A stretch of DNA of 61,537 bases. Origin: Curtobacterium sp. ISL-83. Its GTDB lineage: Bacteria; Actinomycetota; Actinomycetes; Actinomycetales; Microbacteriaceae. The notes below the pieces were generated by a model. The model did not search any database. It was not told where the DNA came from and was given only the letters and a program-made list of their open reading frames with translations. Numbering within the stretch: the first letter of the stretch is position 1; each line of letters opens with the position of its first letter. This document shows positions 53,026 to 61,517 of the stretch, in pieces. The DNA lies in contig NZ_JAGGPH010000005.1 of assembly GCF_018613895.1 (NCBI RefSeq), positions 1 to 61,537 of the forward strand. Reading direction: 5' to 3'. Both the position numbers and the translations under genes were made by a program.

Positions 53026-54126
53026 TCACTCGCCCTGGGGCTCGTCGGTCTCGGTGAGGTGCGGCGCGATGTTGCGCGGATCGAGCCTACCGGCGAGGAC
53101 TTCCCCGACCTGGCTGACGATGGGCATGTCGACGCCGTTCGCCGCGGCCAGCTCGAGGATCGGACCGACCGACGCCAGGCCCTCCGCGGTCTGGTTCATC
53201 TGGCGGACGACCTCGTCGAAGCGGTAGCCCTGCCCGAGCAGCCGACCCGCGGTGTTGTTGCGGGACAGCGGCGACTGGCAGGTCGCGATGAGGTCCCCGA
53301 GCCCGGCCAGCCCGGACAGTGTCGACGGCTGCGCACCGAGCGACACCGCGAACTCCGTCATTTCCGCGAGCCCGCGGGTGATGATCGACGCCTTCGTGTT
53401 CTCGCCGTACCCGACGCCGTCGACGATGCCGATGGCGACCGCGATGAGGTTCTTCAACACCCCGCCGAACTCCGTGCCGATGACGTCGGTGTTGATGAAC
53501 GAGCGGAAGTAGGGGTTCGTCGCCACGGCTGCCACCGCCGTGGCCGTCTCGAGCGAACTCGACGACACCACCGCGGCCGTCGGCTGACGCCGGGCGATCT
53601 CGAGCGCCAGGTTCGGCCCGCTCGCGACGGCGATCCGGTCCCGGTCGATACCGAGCCCCTCGTGCAGGACCTCGCTCATCCGCAGGCCGGTCGACTTCTC
53701 GACGCCCTTCATCAGGCTGACGACGGGGACGTCCGGCCCGAGCAGGGCGCGGATCGCGGCGAGGTTCGACCGGAGCGTCTGGGACGGTACGGAGACGTAC
53801 ACCTGCGACGCGCCGTCGAGCACGGCGGCCAGGGAGGTGGACGCCGTCATCGTCCGCGGCAGGTTGATGCCGGGCAGGTAGTCCGAGTTGCGCTTCGTCT
53901 CGGTGATCTCCCGCGCGACTTCGGGACGTCGGGCCCAGAGGACGGTGGTGGCCCCGCCCTCGGCGAGGACCTTGGCGAAGGTGGTGCCCCAACTCCCGGC
54001 ACCGATCACCGCCACCCGGGGCTTGTCGGTCGTCTGCATCACCACGCGGATCGCGGCGGTGTCGAAGGCTCCGGAGGCGGCGCTCACGGGGTCTGGTCGG
54101 TCGTCGCGGGGTCGGAGGTCACTCAA
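53026..54126 (-). CDS. gpsA: NAD(P)-dependent glycerol-3-phosphate dehydrogenase
   Basis: This 366-residue enzyme makes sn-glycerol-3-phosphate for phospholipids. VAVIGAGSWGTTFAKVLA, SLMKGVEKSTGLRM, GGVLKNLIAVAIGIVDG and LAGLGDLIATC are present. A TTG start at 54126 overlaps the plsC stop and has AAGGAG upstream. An ATG at 54039 would give the more usual N-terminus (MQTTDKPRVAVIG) but lacks a binding site. Its order after plsC links two steps of lipid synthesis. Confidence 0.93.
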   Translation of the reverse strand: MSDLRPRDDRPDPVSAASGAFDTAAIRVVMQTTDKPRVAVIGAGSWGTTFAKVLAEGGATTVLWARRPEVAREITETKRNSDYLPGINLPRTMTASTSLAAVLDGASQVYVSVPSQTLRSNLAAIRALLGPDVPVVSLMKGVEKSTGLRMSEVLHEGLGIDRDRIAVASGPNLALEIARRQPTAAVVSSSSLETATAVAAVATNPYFRSFINTDVIGTEFGGVLKNLIAVAIGIVDGVGYGENTKASIITRGLAEMTEFAVSLGAQPSTLSGLAGLGDLIATCQSPLSRNNTAGRLLGQGYRFDEVVRQMNQTAEGLASVGPILELAAANGVDMPIVSQVGEVLAGRLDPRNIAPHLTETDEPQGE

Positions 54127-54943
54127 ACCGGCCGGTCTCCTTCTGGTTGTTCGCCGCCGGGTCCCAGCGGGTCTCGGGTGCCTTCTCGCCGCGGAGCTCC
54201 TCGAGCAGTGCGGTGATGCGGTCCATCACGAGCGCCGTCGCCTCGACGAGCATCGCCTGGTCGATCGGTCGACCGCGGTACGCCGACAGGTCGACGGGGT
54301 CGCCGACGATCACGTCGACGCGCGACGGCGGGAACAGCCGCAGCTTGTTCGAGTACCGCGCCATGATCTTCTGCGTGCCCCAGTGGGCCATCGGGATGAT
54401 CGGCACGTCGTTCTCGAGCGCGATCCGCACCGCGCCGGTCTTGCCACGCATCGGCCAGAGGTCGGGGTCGCGGGTGAGCGTGCCCTCGGGGTAGACGATC
54501 ACGGCGCCGCCGCCGTCGACCAGCGACTTCCCGCCGGAGAGCGGGTCGTTCAGCCGTGTCCGGCCGGAGCGCTCGACGGGGATCTGCCCCATGCCCGACA
54601 TGAGCTTGCCGACGACGGGCACCCGGAACAGCGAGGCCTTCGCCAGGAACCGCGGCGACCGCTTGCTGATCCACACCGCGGTGCCGACGACGAGCGGGTC
54701 GATGTTCGTGAAGTGGTTCGGCGCGAGCACGAACGCGCCCTCGGCCGGGATCCGGTTCGGGCCGTGCCAGTGGTAGCGCGCGGAGAACCGGAAGGTCGGG
54801 ATCACGATCGACGCGACGATGCGGAACGCGACGTTCAGCTCACCGCGCTTCCAGCGCCGTCCCGGCACCGGCGTACCGGTGGTGACCTGCAGGTCGGAGC
54901 CGCGCCGCGCCTCCAGGCCGTCGCCCGACTGCGAAGACGACAC
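54119..54943 (-). CDS. plsC: 1-acyl-sn-glycerol-3-phosphate acyltransferase
   Basis: This 274-residue PlsC-family acyltransferase has the HX4D motif in NHFTNIDP, FLAKASLFRVPVVG, the YPEGT block, and IIPMAHWGTQKIM. It should make phosphatidate at the inner membrane face, feeding CdsA. It lies between murA and gpsA in one direction. Confidence 0.9.
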   Translation of the reverse strand: MSSSQSGDGLEARRGSDLQVTTGTPVPGRRWKRGELNVAFRIVASIVIPTFRFSARYHWHGPNRIPAEGAFVLAPNHFTNIDPLVVGTAVWISKRSPRFLAKASLFRVPVVGKLMSGMGQIPVERSGRTRLNDPLSGGKSLVDGGGAVIVYPEGTLTRDPDLWPMRGKTGAVRIALENDVPIIPMAHWGTQKIMARYSNKLRLFPPSRVDVIVGDPVDLSAYRGRPIDQAMLVEATALVMDRITALLEELRGEKAPETRWDPAANNQKETGRFE

Positions 54944-54948
54944 CGCGA

Positions 54949-56316
54949 CTACCCTGCGAAGTCGAAGTCGGCGCCGAGCTTCCGCAGCTTCGGGATGAAG
55001 TGCTCGTAGCCCCGGCTGATGATGCCGACGTTGGTGATCCGGGACTCGCCCTCGGCGGTCAGCGCCGCGATGAGGTGGCTGAAGCCGCCGCGGAGGTCCG
55101 GCACGCGGACGTTCGCACCGTGCAGCTTCGTCGGGCCGGTGATGACCGCGGCCTGCTCGAACGGGCGGCGGGCGACACGCCGGTCGTGACCGGGCAGTCC
55201 CTCCTTGTGCACGACGATGTCGGCACCCATCTCGTTGAGGGCGTCCGTGAAGCCGAAGCGGTTCTCGTACACGGTCTCGTGGACGACGCTGCGGCCCTCG
55301 GCCTGGGTCAGCGCCACGACGAGCGGCTGCTGCCAGTCCGTCATGAACCCCGGGTGGACGTCGGTCTCGATGACGACGGGCCGCAGGACCTCGCGCTCCC
55401 GGTAGAACCGGATGCCGTCCTCCTGGATGTCGAAGCCGCCGCCGACCTTCCGGAAGACGTTGAGGAACGTCATGAGTTCCTGCTGCTTCGCGCCCTCGAC
55501 GAAGATGTCGCCGTTGGTCGCGAGCGCCGCCGAGGCCCAGCTGGCGGCCTCGTTACGGTCGTTGATCGCACGGTGGGTGTAGCCGCGCAGGGACTCGACG
55601 CCCTCGATGAAGATCGTGCGGTTCGGCTCGACCGTGACGATCGCGCCCATCTTCTGCAGGATCGCGATGAGGTCCATGATCTCGGGCTCGATCGCCGCGT
55701 TCCGGAGCTCGGTGACGCCCTCGGCCAGGGTCGCCGACAGCAGGACCTGCTCGGTCGCGCCGACGCTCGGGTACGGGAGTTCGATCTCCGCGCCCTTCAG
55801 GCCGTTCGGCGCCGTCAGGTGGATGCCGCTGAGCTGCTTGTCGACGACGGCGCCCATGGCCCGGAGGGCGTCGAGGTGGAAGTCGATCGGCCGGTCACCG
55901 ATGCGGCAGCCACCCAGGTCGGGGATGAACGCCTCGCCGAGCTTGTGCAGCAACGGGCCGCAGAACAGGATCGGGATGCGGCTCGACCCGGCGTGCGCGT
56001 CGATCTCGGCGAAGTGCGCCGACTCCACGCGGGACGGGTCGAGGATGAGTTCGCCTCGTGCAGGATCGGTGATGCGCACGCCGTGCACCTCGAGCAGGCC
56101 GCGGACGACCTTGACGTCGGAGATGTCCGGGACGTCCTTGAGGATCGACGGGGTGTCCCCCAGCAGCGACGCCACCATGGCCTTCGTCGCGAGGTTCTTC
56201 GCCCCGCGGACCTCGATGCGCCCCACGAGCGGCTTGCCCCCGCGGATGACGATCTCGTCCGACTTGAGGCCCACGCGCGCCCCTGCGGCTGCTGCGTCCT
56301 GTACGAGAGAGTTCAC
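54949..56316 (-). CDS. murA: UDP-N-acetylglucosamine 1-carboxyvinyltransferase
   Basis: This 455-residue enzyme commits UDP-GlcNAc to peptidoglycan using PEP. It has the same fold as EPSP synthase. RGGKPLVGRIEVRGAKNLATK and DLGGCRIGDRPIDFH are visible. Cys137 in GGCRIG is the fosfomycin-reactive residue, unlike the Asp of mycobacteria, so fosfomycin sensitivity of the target is expected. The GTG at 56316 shares one base with the leuD stop (TAGTG) and gives the family start MNSLV. Confidence 0.94.
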   Translation of the reverse strand: MNSLVQDAAAAGARVGLKSDEIVIRGGKPLVGRIEVRGAKNLATKAMVASLLGDTPSILKDVPDISDVKVVRGLLEVHGVRITDPARGELILDPSRVESAHFAEIDAHAGSSRIPILFCGPLLHKLGEAFIPDLGGCRIGDRPIDFHLDALRAMGAVVDKQLSGIHLTAPNGLKGAEIELPYPSVGATEQVLLSATLAEGVTELRNAAIEPEIMDLIAILQKMGAIVTVEPNRTIFIEGVESLRGYTHRAINDRNEAASWASAALATNGDIFVEGAKQQELMTFLNVFRKVGGGFDIQEDGIRFYREREVLRPVVIETDVHPGFMTDWQQPLVVALTQAEGRSVVHETVYENRFGFTDALNEMGADIVVHKEGLPGHDRRVARRPFEQAAVITGPTKLHGANVRVPDLRGGFSHLIAALTAEGESRITNVGIISRGYEHFIPKLRKLGADFDFAG

Positions 56317-56912
56317 TACTTCACCGGCAATGTCTTCGGCCGCCAACGGGAGCGGCGGGATTCGAACTCCGTGATCGAGGTCTCGTCACGGAGGGTGAGC
56401 CCGATGTCATCGAGCCCTTCCATCAACCGCCAACGAGTGTAAGCGTCGATCTCGAAGGGGACGTCCACATCCCCGATCGACACGCGCTGCGTCTCGAGGT
56501 CCACGGTCGCTTCGATCCCCGGGGTCGCCTCGATCGCGGCCCACAGACGTTCGACGTCCGGCTCCGTGACGATCGCCGTGACGAGGCCCTGCTTGCCCGC
56601 GTTGCCCTTGAAGATGTCGGCGAACCGGGAGGAGACGACGACACGGAACCCGAAGTCCCGGAGGGCCCAGACGGCGTGCTCACGGCTCGACCCCGTGCCG
56701 AAGTCGGGGCCGGCCACCAGGACCGCAGCGCCCTGGTAGGCGGGCTGGTTCAACACGAAGTCGGGGTCCTGGCGCCAGCCGGAGAACAGGGCGTCCTCGA
56801 AGCCGGTCTTCGTCACGCGCTTGAGGTAGACGGCGGGGATGATCTGGTCGGTGTCGACGTTGGATCGCTTGAGCGGTGCCGCGATCCCGGTGACGGTGGT
56901 GATCTTGTCCAT
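56316..56912 (-). CDS. leuD: 3-isopropylmalate dehydratase small subunit
   Basis: This 198-residue partner of LeuC in leucine synthesis has the family start [40 protein letters not shown] and [13 protein letters not shown]. Its ATG shares a base with the leuC stop (TGATG). The last 20 codons by chance read GGGATTCGAAC on the other strand, which resembles a tRNA T arm but is coding. Confidence 0.95.
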   Translation of the reverse strand: MDKITTVTGIAAPLKRSNVDTDQIIPAVYLKRVTKTGFEDALFSGWRQDPDFVLNQPAYQGAAVLVAGPDFGTGSSREHAVWALRDFGFRVVVSSRFADIFKGNAGKQGLVTAIVTEPDVERLWAAIEATPGIEATVDLETQRVSIGDVDVPFEIDAYTRWRLMEGLDDIGLTLRDETSITEFESRRSRWRPKTLPVK

Positions 56913-58387
56913 CAGTTCGCCCCTTCGGCGGTCGAGGTGGTCGCGGTCTTCTCGTCGTCCGTCACGGACGCGATCGCGTCGTCGGTCGCCAGGTCCCACG
57001 GGCTGGACAGCGTCCCGCGGATCGCGGTCGCGGCGGCGACGAGCGGCGACACGAGGTGCGTCCGGCCGCCCTTGCCCTGGCGGCCCTCGAAGTTTCGGTT
57101 CGAGGTGGAGGCGCAGCGCTCCCCCGGTGCGAGCTGGTCGGGGTTCATGCCGAGGCACATCGAGCACCCGGCGAAGCGCCACTCGGCACCGAAGTCCGTG
57201 ATGATCTTGTCGAGCCCCTCGGCCTCGGCCTCGAGGCGCACCCGTGCCGACCCCGGCACGACCATGACGCGCACGCCCGGGGCCTTGGTGCGGCCCTGGA
57301 TGACCGAGGCGAAGGCCCGCAGGTCCTCGATGCGCGAGTTCGTGCACGACCCCATGAAGACCGCGTCGACGGCGATGTCCTTCATCGGGGTGCCCGGGAC
57401 GAGGTCCATGTACTCGAGCGCGCGCTGCGCCGTGGCCTGGTCGTTCGGGTCGCTGTAGCTCGACGGCGACGGGACCGACTCGGACAGCGAGACGCCCTGG
57501 CCCGGGTTCGTGCCCCAGGTGACGAACGGCTCGAGGTCGTCGGCGTCGATGAAGACCTCGGCGTCGAAGACCGCGTCGTCGTCGGTGGCGAGCGTCTCCC
57601 AGTACGCGACGGCGTCGTCCCAGTCCTGCCCGGTGGGCGCGTGGTCGCGGCCCTGCACGTAGTCGTAGGTGGTCTGGTCGGGGGCGACCATGCCGGCGCG
57701 GGCACCGGCCTCGATCGACATGTTGCAGATCGTCATCCGGCCCTCCATCGAGAGCGCCCGGATCGCCGAGCCGCGGTACTCGAGCACGTAGCCCTGCCCG
57801 CCGCCGGTGCCGATCTTCGCGATCACGGCCAGGATGATGTCCTTCGCCGTGACGCCCGGCCGCAGGGTCCCCTCGACCGTGATCGCCATCGTCTTGAACG
57901 GCTTCAGTGGCAGCGTCTGCGTCGCGAGGACGTGCTCGACCTCGCTCGTGCCGATGCCGAACGCCATCGCACCGAACGCGCCGTGGGTGCTCGTGTGGGA
58001 GTCACCGCAGACGACCGTGATGCCGGGCATGGTCAGGCCGAGCTGCGGCCCGACGACGTGCACGATGCCCTGCTCCTTGTCGCCCAGGGAGTGCAGCCGG
58101 ACCCCGAACTCCGCGCAGTTGCGACGCAGGGTCTCGATCTGCGTGCGGCTCGTCGGGTCGGCGATCGGCCGGTCGATGGCGAGCGTCGGCGTGTTGTGGT
58201 CCTCGGTCGCGATCGTGAGGTCGAGACGGCGGACGGGTCGGCCGGCCTGGCGCAGGCCGTCGAACGCCTGCGGACTCGTCACCTCGTGCACGAGGTGGAG
58301 GTCGATGTAGAGGAGGTCCGGGTTCCCGTCCTCACCCTTGACCACGACGTGGTCGTCCCACACCTTCTCGGCGAGCGTCTTTCCCAT
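56912..58387 (-). CDS. leuC: 3-isopropylmalate dehydratase large subunit
   Basis: This 491-residue aconitase-family enzyme has three 4Fe-4S ligands in [12 protein letters not shown] and [10 protein letters not shown], and [26 protein letters not shown]. It isomerises 2-isopropylmalate to 3-isopropylmalate. It is the first gene of leuCD-murA-plsC-gpsA-ddl, and the promoter carries a perfect palindrome that may be its operator. Confidence 0.96.
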   Translation of the reverse strand: MGKTLAEKVWDDHVVVKGEDGNPDLLYIDLHLVHEVTSPQAFDGLRQAGRPVRRLDLTIATEDHNTPTLAIDRPIADPTSRTQIETLRRNCAEFGVRLHSLGDKEQGIVHVVGPQLGLTMPGITVVCGDSHTSTHGAFGAMAFGIGTSEVEHVLATQTLPLKPFKTMAITVEGTLRPGVTAKDIILAVIAKIGTGGGQGYVLEYRGSAIRALSMEGRMTICNMSIEAGARAGMVAPDQTTYDYVQGRDHAPTGQDWDDAVAYWETLATDDDAVFDAEVFIDADDLEPFVTWGTNPGQGVSLSESVPSPSSYSDPNDQATAQRALEYMDLVPGTPMKDIAVDAVFMGSCTNSRIEDLRAFASVIQGRTKAPGVRVMVVPGSARVRLEAEAEGLDKIITDFGAEWRFAGCSMCLGMNPDQLAPGERCASTSNRNFEGRQGKGGRTHLVSPLVAAATAIRGTLSSPWDLATDDAIASVTDDEKTATTSTAEGAN

Positions 58388-58444
58388 GTGCTCGTGCCTC
58401 TCGTCCTCGTGTCCGATGGCGCCGCTGGTCGCGGCGTTGCGACG

Positions 58445-58466
58445 ACCCTACCATTGGTATACCAAT
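58445..58466 (-). promoter_or_regulatory. leuCD promoter with candidate operator
   Basis: The perfect 14-base palindrome ATTGGTATACCAAT (58453-58466) adjoins a TAGGGT -10 candidate on the minus strand (complement of 58445-58450). TGGT-n-ACCA symmetry is typical of GntR-family (FadR-like) sites. It sits where a repressor would block RNA polymerase. The divergent FUSC gene starts 67 bases beyond and might also respond. Confidence 0.5.
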
Positions 58467-58533
58467 CGTGGACCCCGCCTGGAGGCCCGGCTCGACTCCC
58501 CGACACCTGTCGCGGTGGGAAGATGGAGGTGAC

Positions 58534-59601
58534 ATGACGACACCTGCGCACTCGACCCGGACCACCAACTTCGAGGGCGCAGCCCGCGCAGCGATCGCCG
58601 GCGGCGCGCCGCTCGCGCTGCTCATCGCCCTCGGGATGCCCGGGTACGCGGCCTTCGCCATGTTCGCCGGCTTCACCGCGATCTTCGGCGCGGCCGAGCC
58701 CTACCGGCAGCGCGCGCTCACCACGGGCGTCGCCGGGGTACTGCAGGCGCTCTGCATGTTCGCCGGGATCGGGGTCTCGCTCCTCGGGTCACCGCTCTGG
58801 CTGCAGGCCGTCGGACTCGTCGTCGTCCTGGTCGTCGCGATCGGCACCCTGAGCACGCTGCAGACCATCCCGGCACAGCCGATCTTCCCCGTGTTCGCCT
58901 TCGTCGTGTCCGCGCTCGTGCCCCTGCACCCCGCCGACGTCCCGCTCGTCGCGACGATCATCGTCTGCTCGGTGGCGTGGGCGTGGCTCGTCGCGATGTC
59001 CGGAGCCGTGATCCGCCTGGTCCTTCACCCGCACGCACCCGGCGTTTTCCGCCCCATCGCCCCGCGGAAGCACCGGTCGCTCGCCATCCTGCGTTCCGCC
59101 GCGCTCTGGGAGACGGTGGGGCTCAACGTCGTCGGCGCGCTCGTGGCCGGAGCGGTCGCCGAGGCCATCCCCGGGCTGGGTCACCCCTACTGGGCGGTGA
59201 TCGCGCTCGTGTCGACCCTGCCCGCGATCCGGCAGCGGCACACCGTGCTGCGTGTGGTGCAGCGCTTCGTCGGCACCATCGGCGGCACCGTCATCGCGGT
59301 CGGCATCCTGCTGCTCGAGCCGTCGGCGTGGTGGATCGTCCTGATCGCGGTCGTCGGGCAGTTCTTCGCCGAGATCTTCGTCGCGCGGAACTACGCGGTG
59401 ACGCTGCTGTTCCTGACTCCCCTGGCGCTCGCCGTGTCGTGGCTGAGCCTGCCCGAGGCCCCGGGGCTCCTCGCGCTCGACCGGATCGCGCAGACGGCCC
59501 TCGGCGCCGGGGTGAGCGTGGGGCTGCTGGCCGTGGGCCGGGCGATCGAGCGGCGTCGGGGTCGTGCGCTCGGTGCGACGAGCGCCATCCGCACCGTCTG
59601 A
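58534..59601 (+). CDS. FUSC-family membrane protein
   Basis: This 355-residue protein has about ten hydrophobic spans in two similar halves (about 20-170 and 195-330). The second half has GHPYWAVIALVSTLPAIRQRHTVLRVVQRFVGTIGG in outline, typical of the aromatic-acid exporter / FUSC family. The substrate is unknown. The ATG follows GGAGGTGAC. It ends at a 46-base palindromic terminator. The 18-base GCCTGGAGGC element in its upstream region also occurs before the M23-like gene. Confidence 0.8.
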   Translation: MTTPAHSTRTTNFEGAARAAIAGGAPLALLIALGMPGYAAFAMFAGFTAIFGAAEPYRQRALTTGVAGVLQALCMFAGIGVSLLGSPLWLQAVGLVVVLVVAIGTLSTLQTIPAQPIFPVFAFVVSALVPLHPADVPLVATIIVCSVAWAWLVAMSGAVIRLVLHPHAPGVFRPIAPRKHRSLAILRSAALWETVGLNVVGALVAGAVAEAIPGLGHPYWAVIALVSTLPAIRQRHTVLRVVQRFVGTIGGTVIAVGILLLEPSAWWIVLIAVVGQFFAEIFVARNYAVTLLFLTPLALAVSWLSLPEAPGLLALDRIAQTALGAGVSVGLLAVGRAIERRRGRALGATSAIRTV

Positions 59602-59622
59602 GGGGTCGGAACAGCACCAGGG

Positions 59623-59668
59623 GCGGACGGGAGGCACGTGGCGGCGCCGCCACGTGCCTCCCGTCCGC
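59623..59668. terminator. 46-base perfect palindrome terminator
   Basis: Arms of 23 bp without a loop lie between the convergent FUSC and histidine-phosphatase genes, 22 bases after the FUSC stop. It is the longest member of the GACGGGAGGC palindrome family here. Bases 59669-59772 show no gene. Confidence 0.8.
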
Positions 59669-59772
59669 GGGCACGTACCGGACCGGGCCGCTGCGCGCGA
59701 CGCACCCCGCTGCGCACGACGCACACCGACGGGTCGGGGCGCGATGCCTGCAGCGGGGGGCGACCGGGACGG

Positions 59773-60378
59773 TCACTCCCCCGGCTGGATGTTCCAGGTG
59801 TCGATGACCGGGCGCCCGTGCTCGTAGCCGAGGACGCTCACGGAGGCGGTCCCAAGCTTCAGCACCGCGCCGTCCTGGGGGGCGAGCCGGATCCAGGCGG
59901 CACCGAGCGCGCGCAGGACGTGGCCGTGCGCGACGACGACGGCGTCCTGACCCTCGGCGAGGACGGGACGCGCACGGTTCAGGATCCGCTCGACGCGGAC
60001 CCGGACCTCCGCGGCGTTCTCGCCGGGCGTGTCACCAGCCGGTACGCCGTCGGTCCAGAGGTCCCACGGACCGTGCCGGAGCACCTTGATCTGCGGAGTG
60101 GTGAGCCCCTCGTACGCGCCGTAGTCCCACTCGTACAGGTCCTCGTCGATCTCGGGGTCGACGCCGATGAGCCGCGCGGTCTCGCGGGCTCGCTGCAACG
60201 GGCTGGACAGCGCCAGCGCGAAGGAGCGGTCGGCCAGGAACTTCCCGGCACGCTTGGCCTGCTCGACACCGTTGTCGGTGAGCGGGATGTCGGTGCGGCC
60301 GGTGTGCTGCCCGCTCTTCGACCACTCCGTTTCTCCGTGACGGACGAGGACGAGTTCGCCGGGGCGTTCCGAGGTCAT
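59773..60378 (-). CDS. Histidine phosphatase (phosphoglycerate mutase-like)
   Basis: This 201-residue protein has the RHG motif in LVLVRHGETEWSKSGQHTGRTDIPL, the acid region YEWDYGAYEGLTTPQI, and the second catalytic His in VVVAHGHVLRALG. It is a broad histidine phosphatase of the GpmB/PhoE type rather than the glycolytic dPGM (about 245 residues). AAGGAA precedes the ATG. The start overlaps the crcB stop upstream, so it is the third gene of a crcB-crcB unit. Confidence 0.85.
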   Translation of the reverse strand: MTSERPGELVLVRHGETEWSKSGQHTGRTDIPLTDNGVEQAKRAGKFLADRSFALALSSPLQRARETARLIGVDPEIDEDLYEWDYGAYEGLTTPQIKVLRHGPWDLWTDGVPAGDTPGENAAEVRVRVERILNRARPVLAEGQDAVVVAHGHVLRALGAAWIRLAPQDGAVLKLGTASVSVLGYEHGRPVIDTWNIQPGE

Positions 60379-60749
60379 GAGTTCCTTCCGATGAAGAGGC
60401 CGAGCGCGGCTGCGCCGACCGAGACGACGAGCATCCCGAGGCCGTTCAGGACGGCGAGTCCGGGCTTGCCGGATCGGAGGAGCTGGACGGTCTCGACGCT
60501 CGCAGTGGAGAACGTCGTGTACCCACCCATCATGCCCGTGCCGAGCACGGCCACCGTCGGGAGCGGGATCGTGCCCGCCTGGCCGAGGCCCGTGAGGACC
60601 CCGAGGACCAGTGATCCGGACACGTTGATGAGCACCGTGCCGACCGGGAAGGCACGGACGCGCGCCTTGACGAGTCCGTCGACCAGGAAGCGCAGCGCCG
60701 CGCCCACCCCTCCGCCGACGGCGACGACCAGCAGTTCGAGCGGGTTCAC
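60375..60749 (-). CDS. crcB: Fluoride exporter subunit CrcB (second copy)
   Basis: This 124-residue, four-span Fluc protein has GTVLINVSGSLVLGVL and GMMGGYTTFSTASVE. Its GTG overlaps the stop of the other crcB (GTGA). Paired crcB genes normally encode oppositely oriented subunits of a heterodimeric fluoride channel. Confidence 0.92.
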   Translation of the reverse strand: MNPLELLVVAVGGGVGAALRFLVDGLVKARVRAFPVGTVLINVSGSLVLGVLTGLGQAGTIPLPTVAVLGTGMMGGYTTFSTASVETVQLLRSGKPGLAVLNGLGMLVVSVGAAALGLFIGRNS

Positions 60750-61255
60750 CGGCGGTCCCCCTCCGGACGGACGAGCGACGCGACCCAGAGCCCGGCGACG
60801 ACGGCGGCCAGACCCAGGACGACCGTGAGCAGGGCGTAGCCGATGCCGGCCGCCCACCGCCCGGCGTCGAGCAGTTGTGCGGTGTCGTCGGCGAGCGTGC
60901 TGTACGTCGTGAACCCGCCGAGCACACCCGTGCCGACGAGCAGTCGGAGCGTCCGCCGTCCCCCCTCGTCCGGGCCCCGGTGTGCGAGCGCCTCGAGCAG
61001 GAGCCCGAGGCAGAACGCACCGACGACGTTGATCACGAGGATCGTCCAGCTGAGCCCGTCGACGGCGGGCAACCAGCTGGCCAGGAGCGCGCGGACGGCG
61101 GTGCCCAGCGCACCCCCGACCGCGACGAGCCCGAGGAAACGCCATCGCAGGTAGGGCGGTCGTACGGGCCGTGCCCCGGCGTGGTCGACGGCGGGATCGA
61201 AGGGGACGTCACCGGGGTCGACCGCTCCCGACCGCTCCGGACGGGTTCCTGCCAC
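60746..61255 (-). CDS. crcB: Fluoride exporter subunit CrcB (first copy)
   Basis: This 169-residue Fluc protein has a 35-residue soluble N-terminal extension, then four spans with VAVGGALGTAVRALLA, LVINVVGAFCLGLL and GVLGGFTTYSTLADD. It is the first gene of the crcB pair. The start follows GAGAGGAGGACCAC, a strong ribosome binding site. The distal end is Arg/Asp rich. Confidence 0.92.
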   Translation of the reverse strand: MAGTRPERSGAVDPGDVPFDPAVDHAGARPVRPPYLRWRFLGLVAVGGALGTAVRALLASWLPAVDGLSWTILVINVVGAFCLGLLLEALAHRGPDEGGRRTLRLLVGTGVLGGFTTYSTLADDTAQLLDAGRWAAGIGYALLTVVLGLAAVVAGLWVASLVRPEGDRR

Positions 61256-61389
61256 GTGGTCCTCCTCTCGCCGAGCACGTCGGACCGACGTCGCACGTGC
61301 GATGTTCTCGGGAGAGGGACCGTCGGCAGACGGTGCTGCGGTCGGGTCCGGCAGGCCCCACTGCCGGGTCTGACGACCTGGTCATGCTA
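61256..61389 (-). promoter_or_regulatory. crcB promoter and leader
   Basis: TAGCAT on the minus strand (complement of 61384-61389) is a -10 candidate, giving a leader of about 120 bases. The leader contains a CCGGCAG/CTGCCGG hairpin around 61350-61370. I do not find the conserved core of the fluoride (crcB) riboswitch. No gene lies between here and the tRNA remnant. Confidence 0.4.
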
Positions 61390-61475
61390 GCGGAACCGGA
61401 ACGAGCACCCGCGAAGCGGCTCGAGCAGCGGACCAGACGTGGGATGCCGGGCGGCGGACGCCGGGCGCCGGAACG

Positions 61476-61515
61476 ACGACACCCCCGCCGAGCCGGAGCT
61501 CGTCGGGGGTGTCGT
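61476..61515 (-). terminator. Terminator after the edge tRNA
   Basis: A 12-bp stem (61476-61487 with 61504-61515) with further partial pairing inside lies directly after the CCA of the probable tRNA on the minus strand. Confidence 0.65.
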
Positions 61516-61517
61516 GG

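Noticed and set aside
54949..56316. Second EPSP-synthase-like gene as a partner of the fusion pathway
   Set aside because: It carries the MurA GGCRIG loop and UDP-sugar enolpyruvyl transferase features, so it is MurA.
56348..56371. tRNA T-arm-like sequence (GGGATTCGAAC) suggesting a tRNA on the minus strand
   Set aside because: It lies inside the conserved C-terminal coding end of leuD, and no acceptor, D or anticodon stems fit around it.
61256..61389. Fluoride riboswitch before crcB
   Set aside because: The conserved GGnGAUGG...CUGAUGGC-type core was not found in either orientation.
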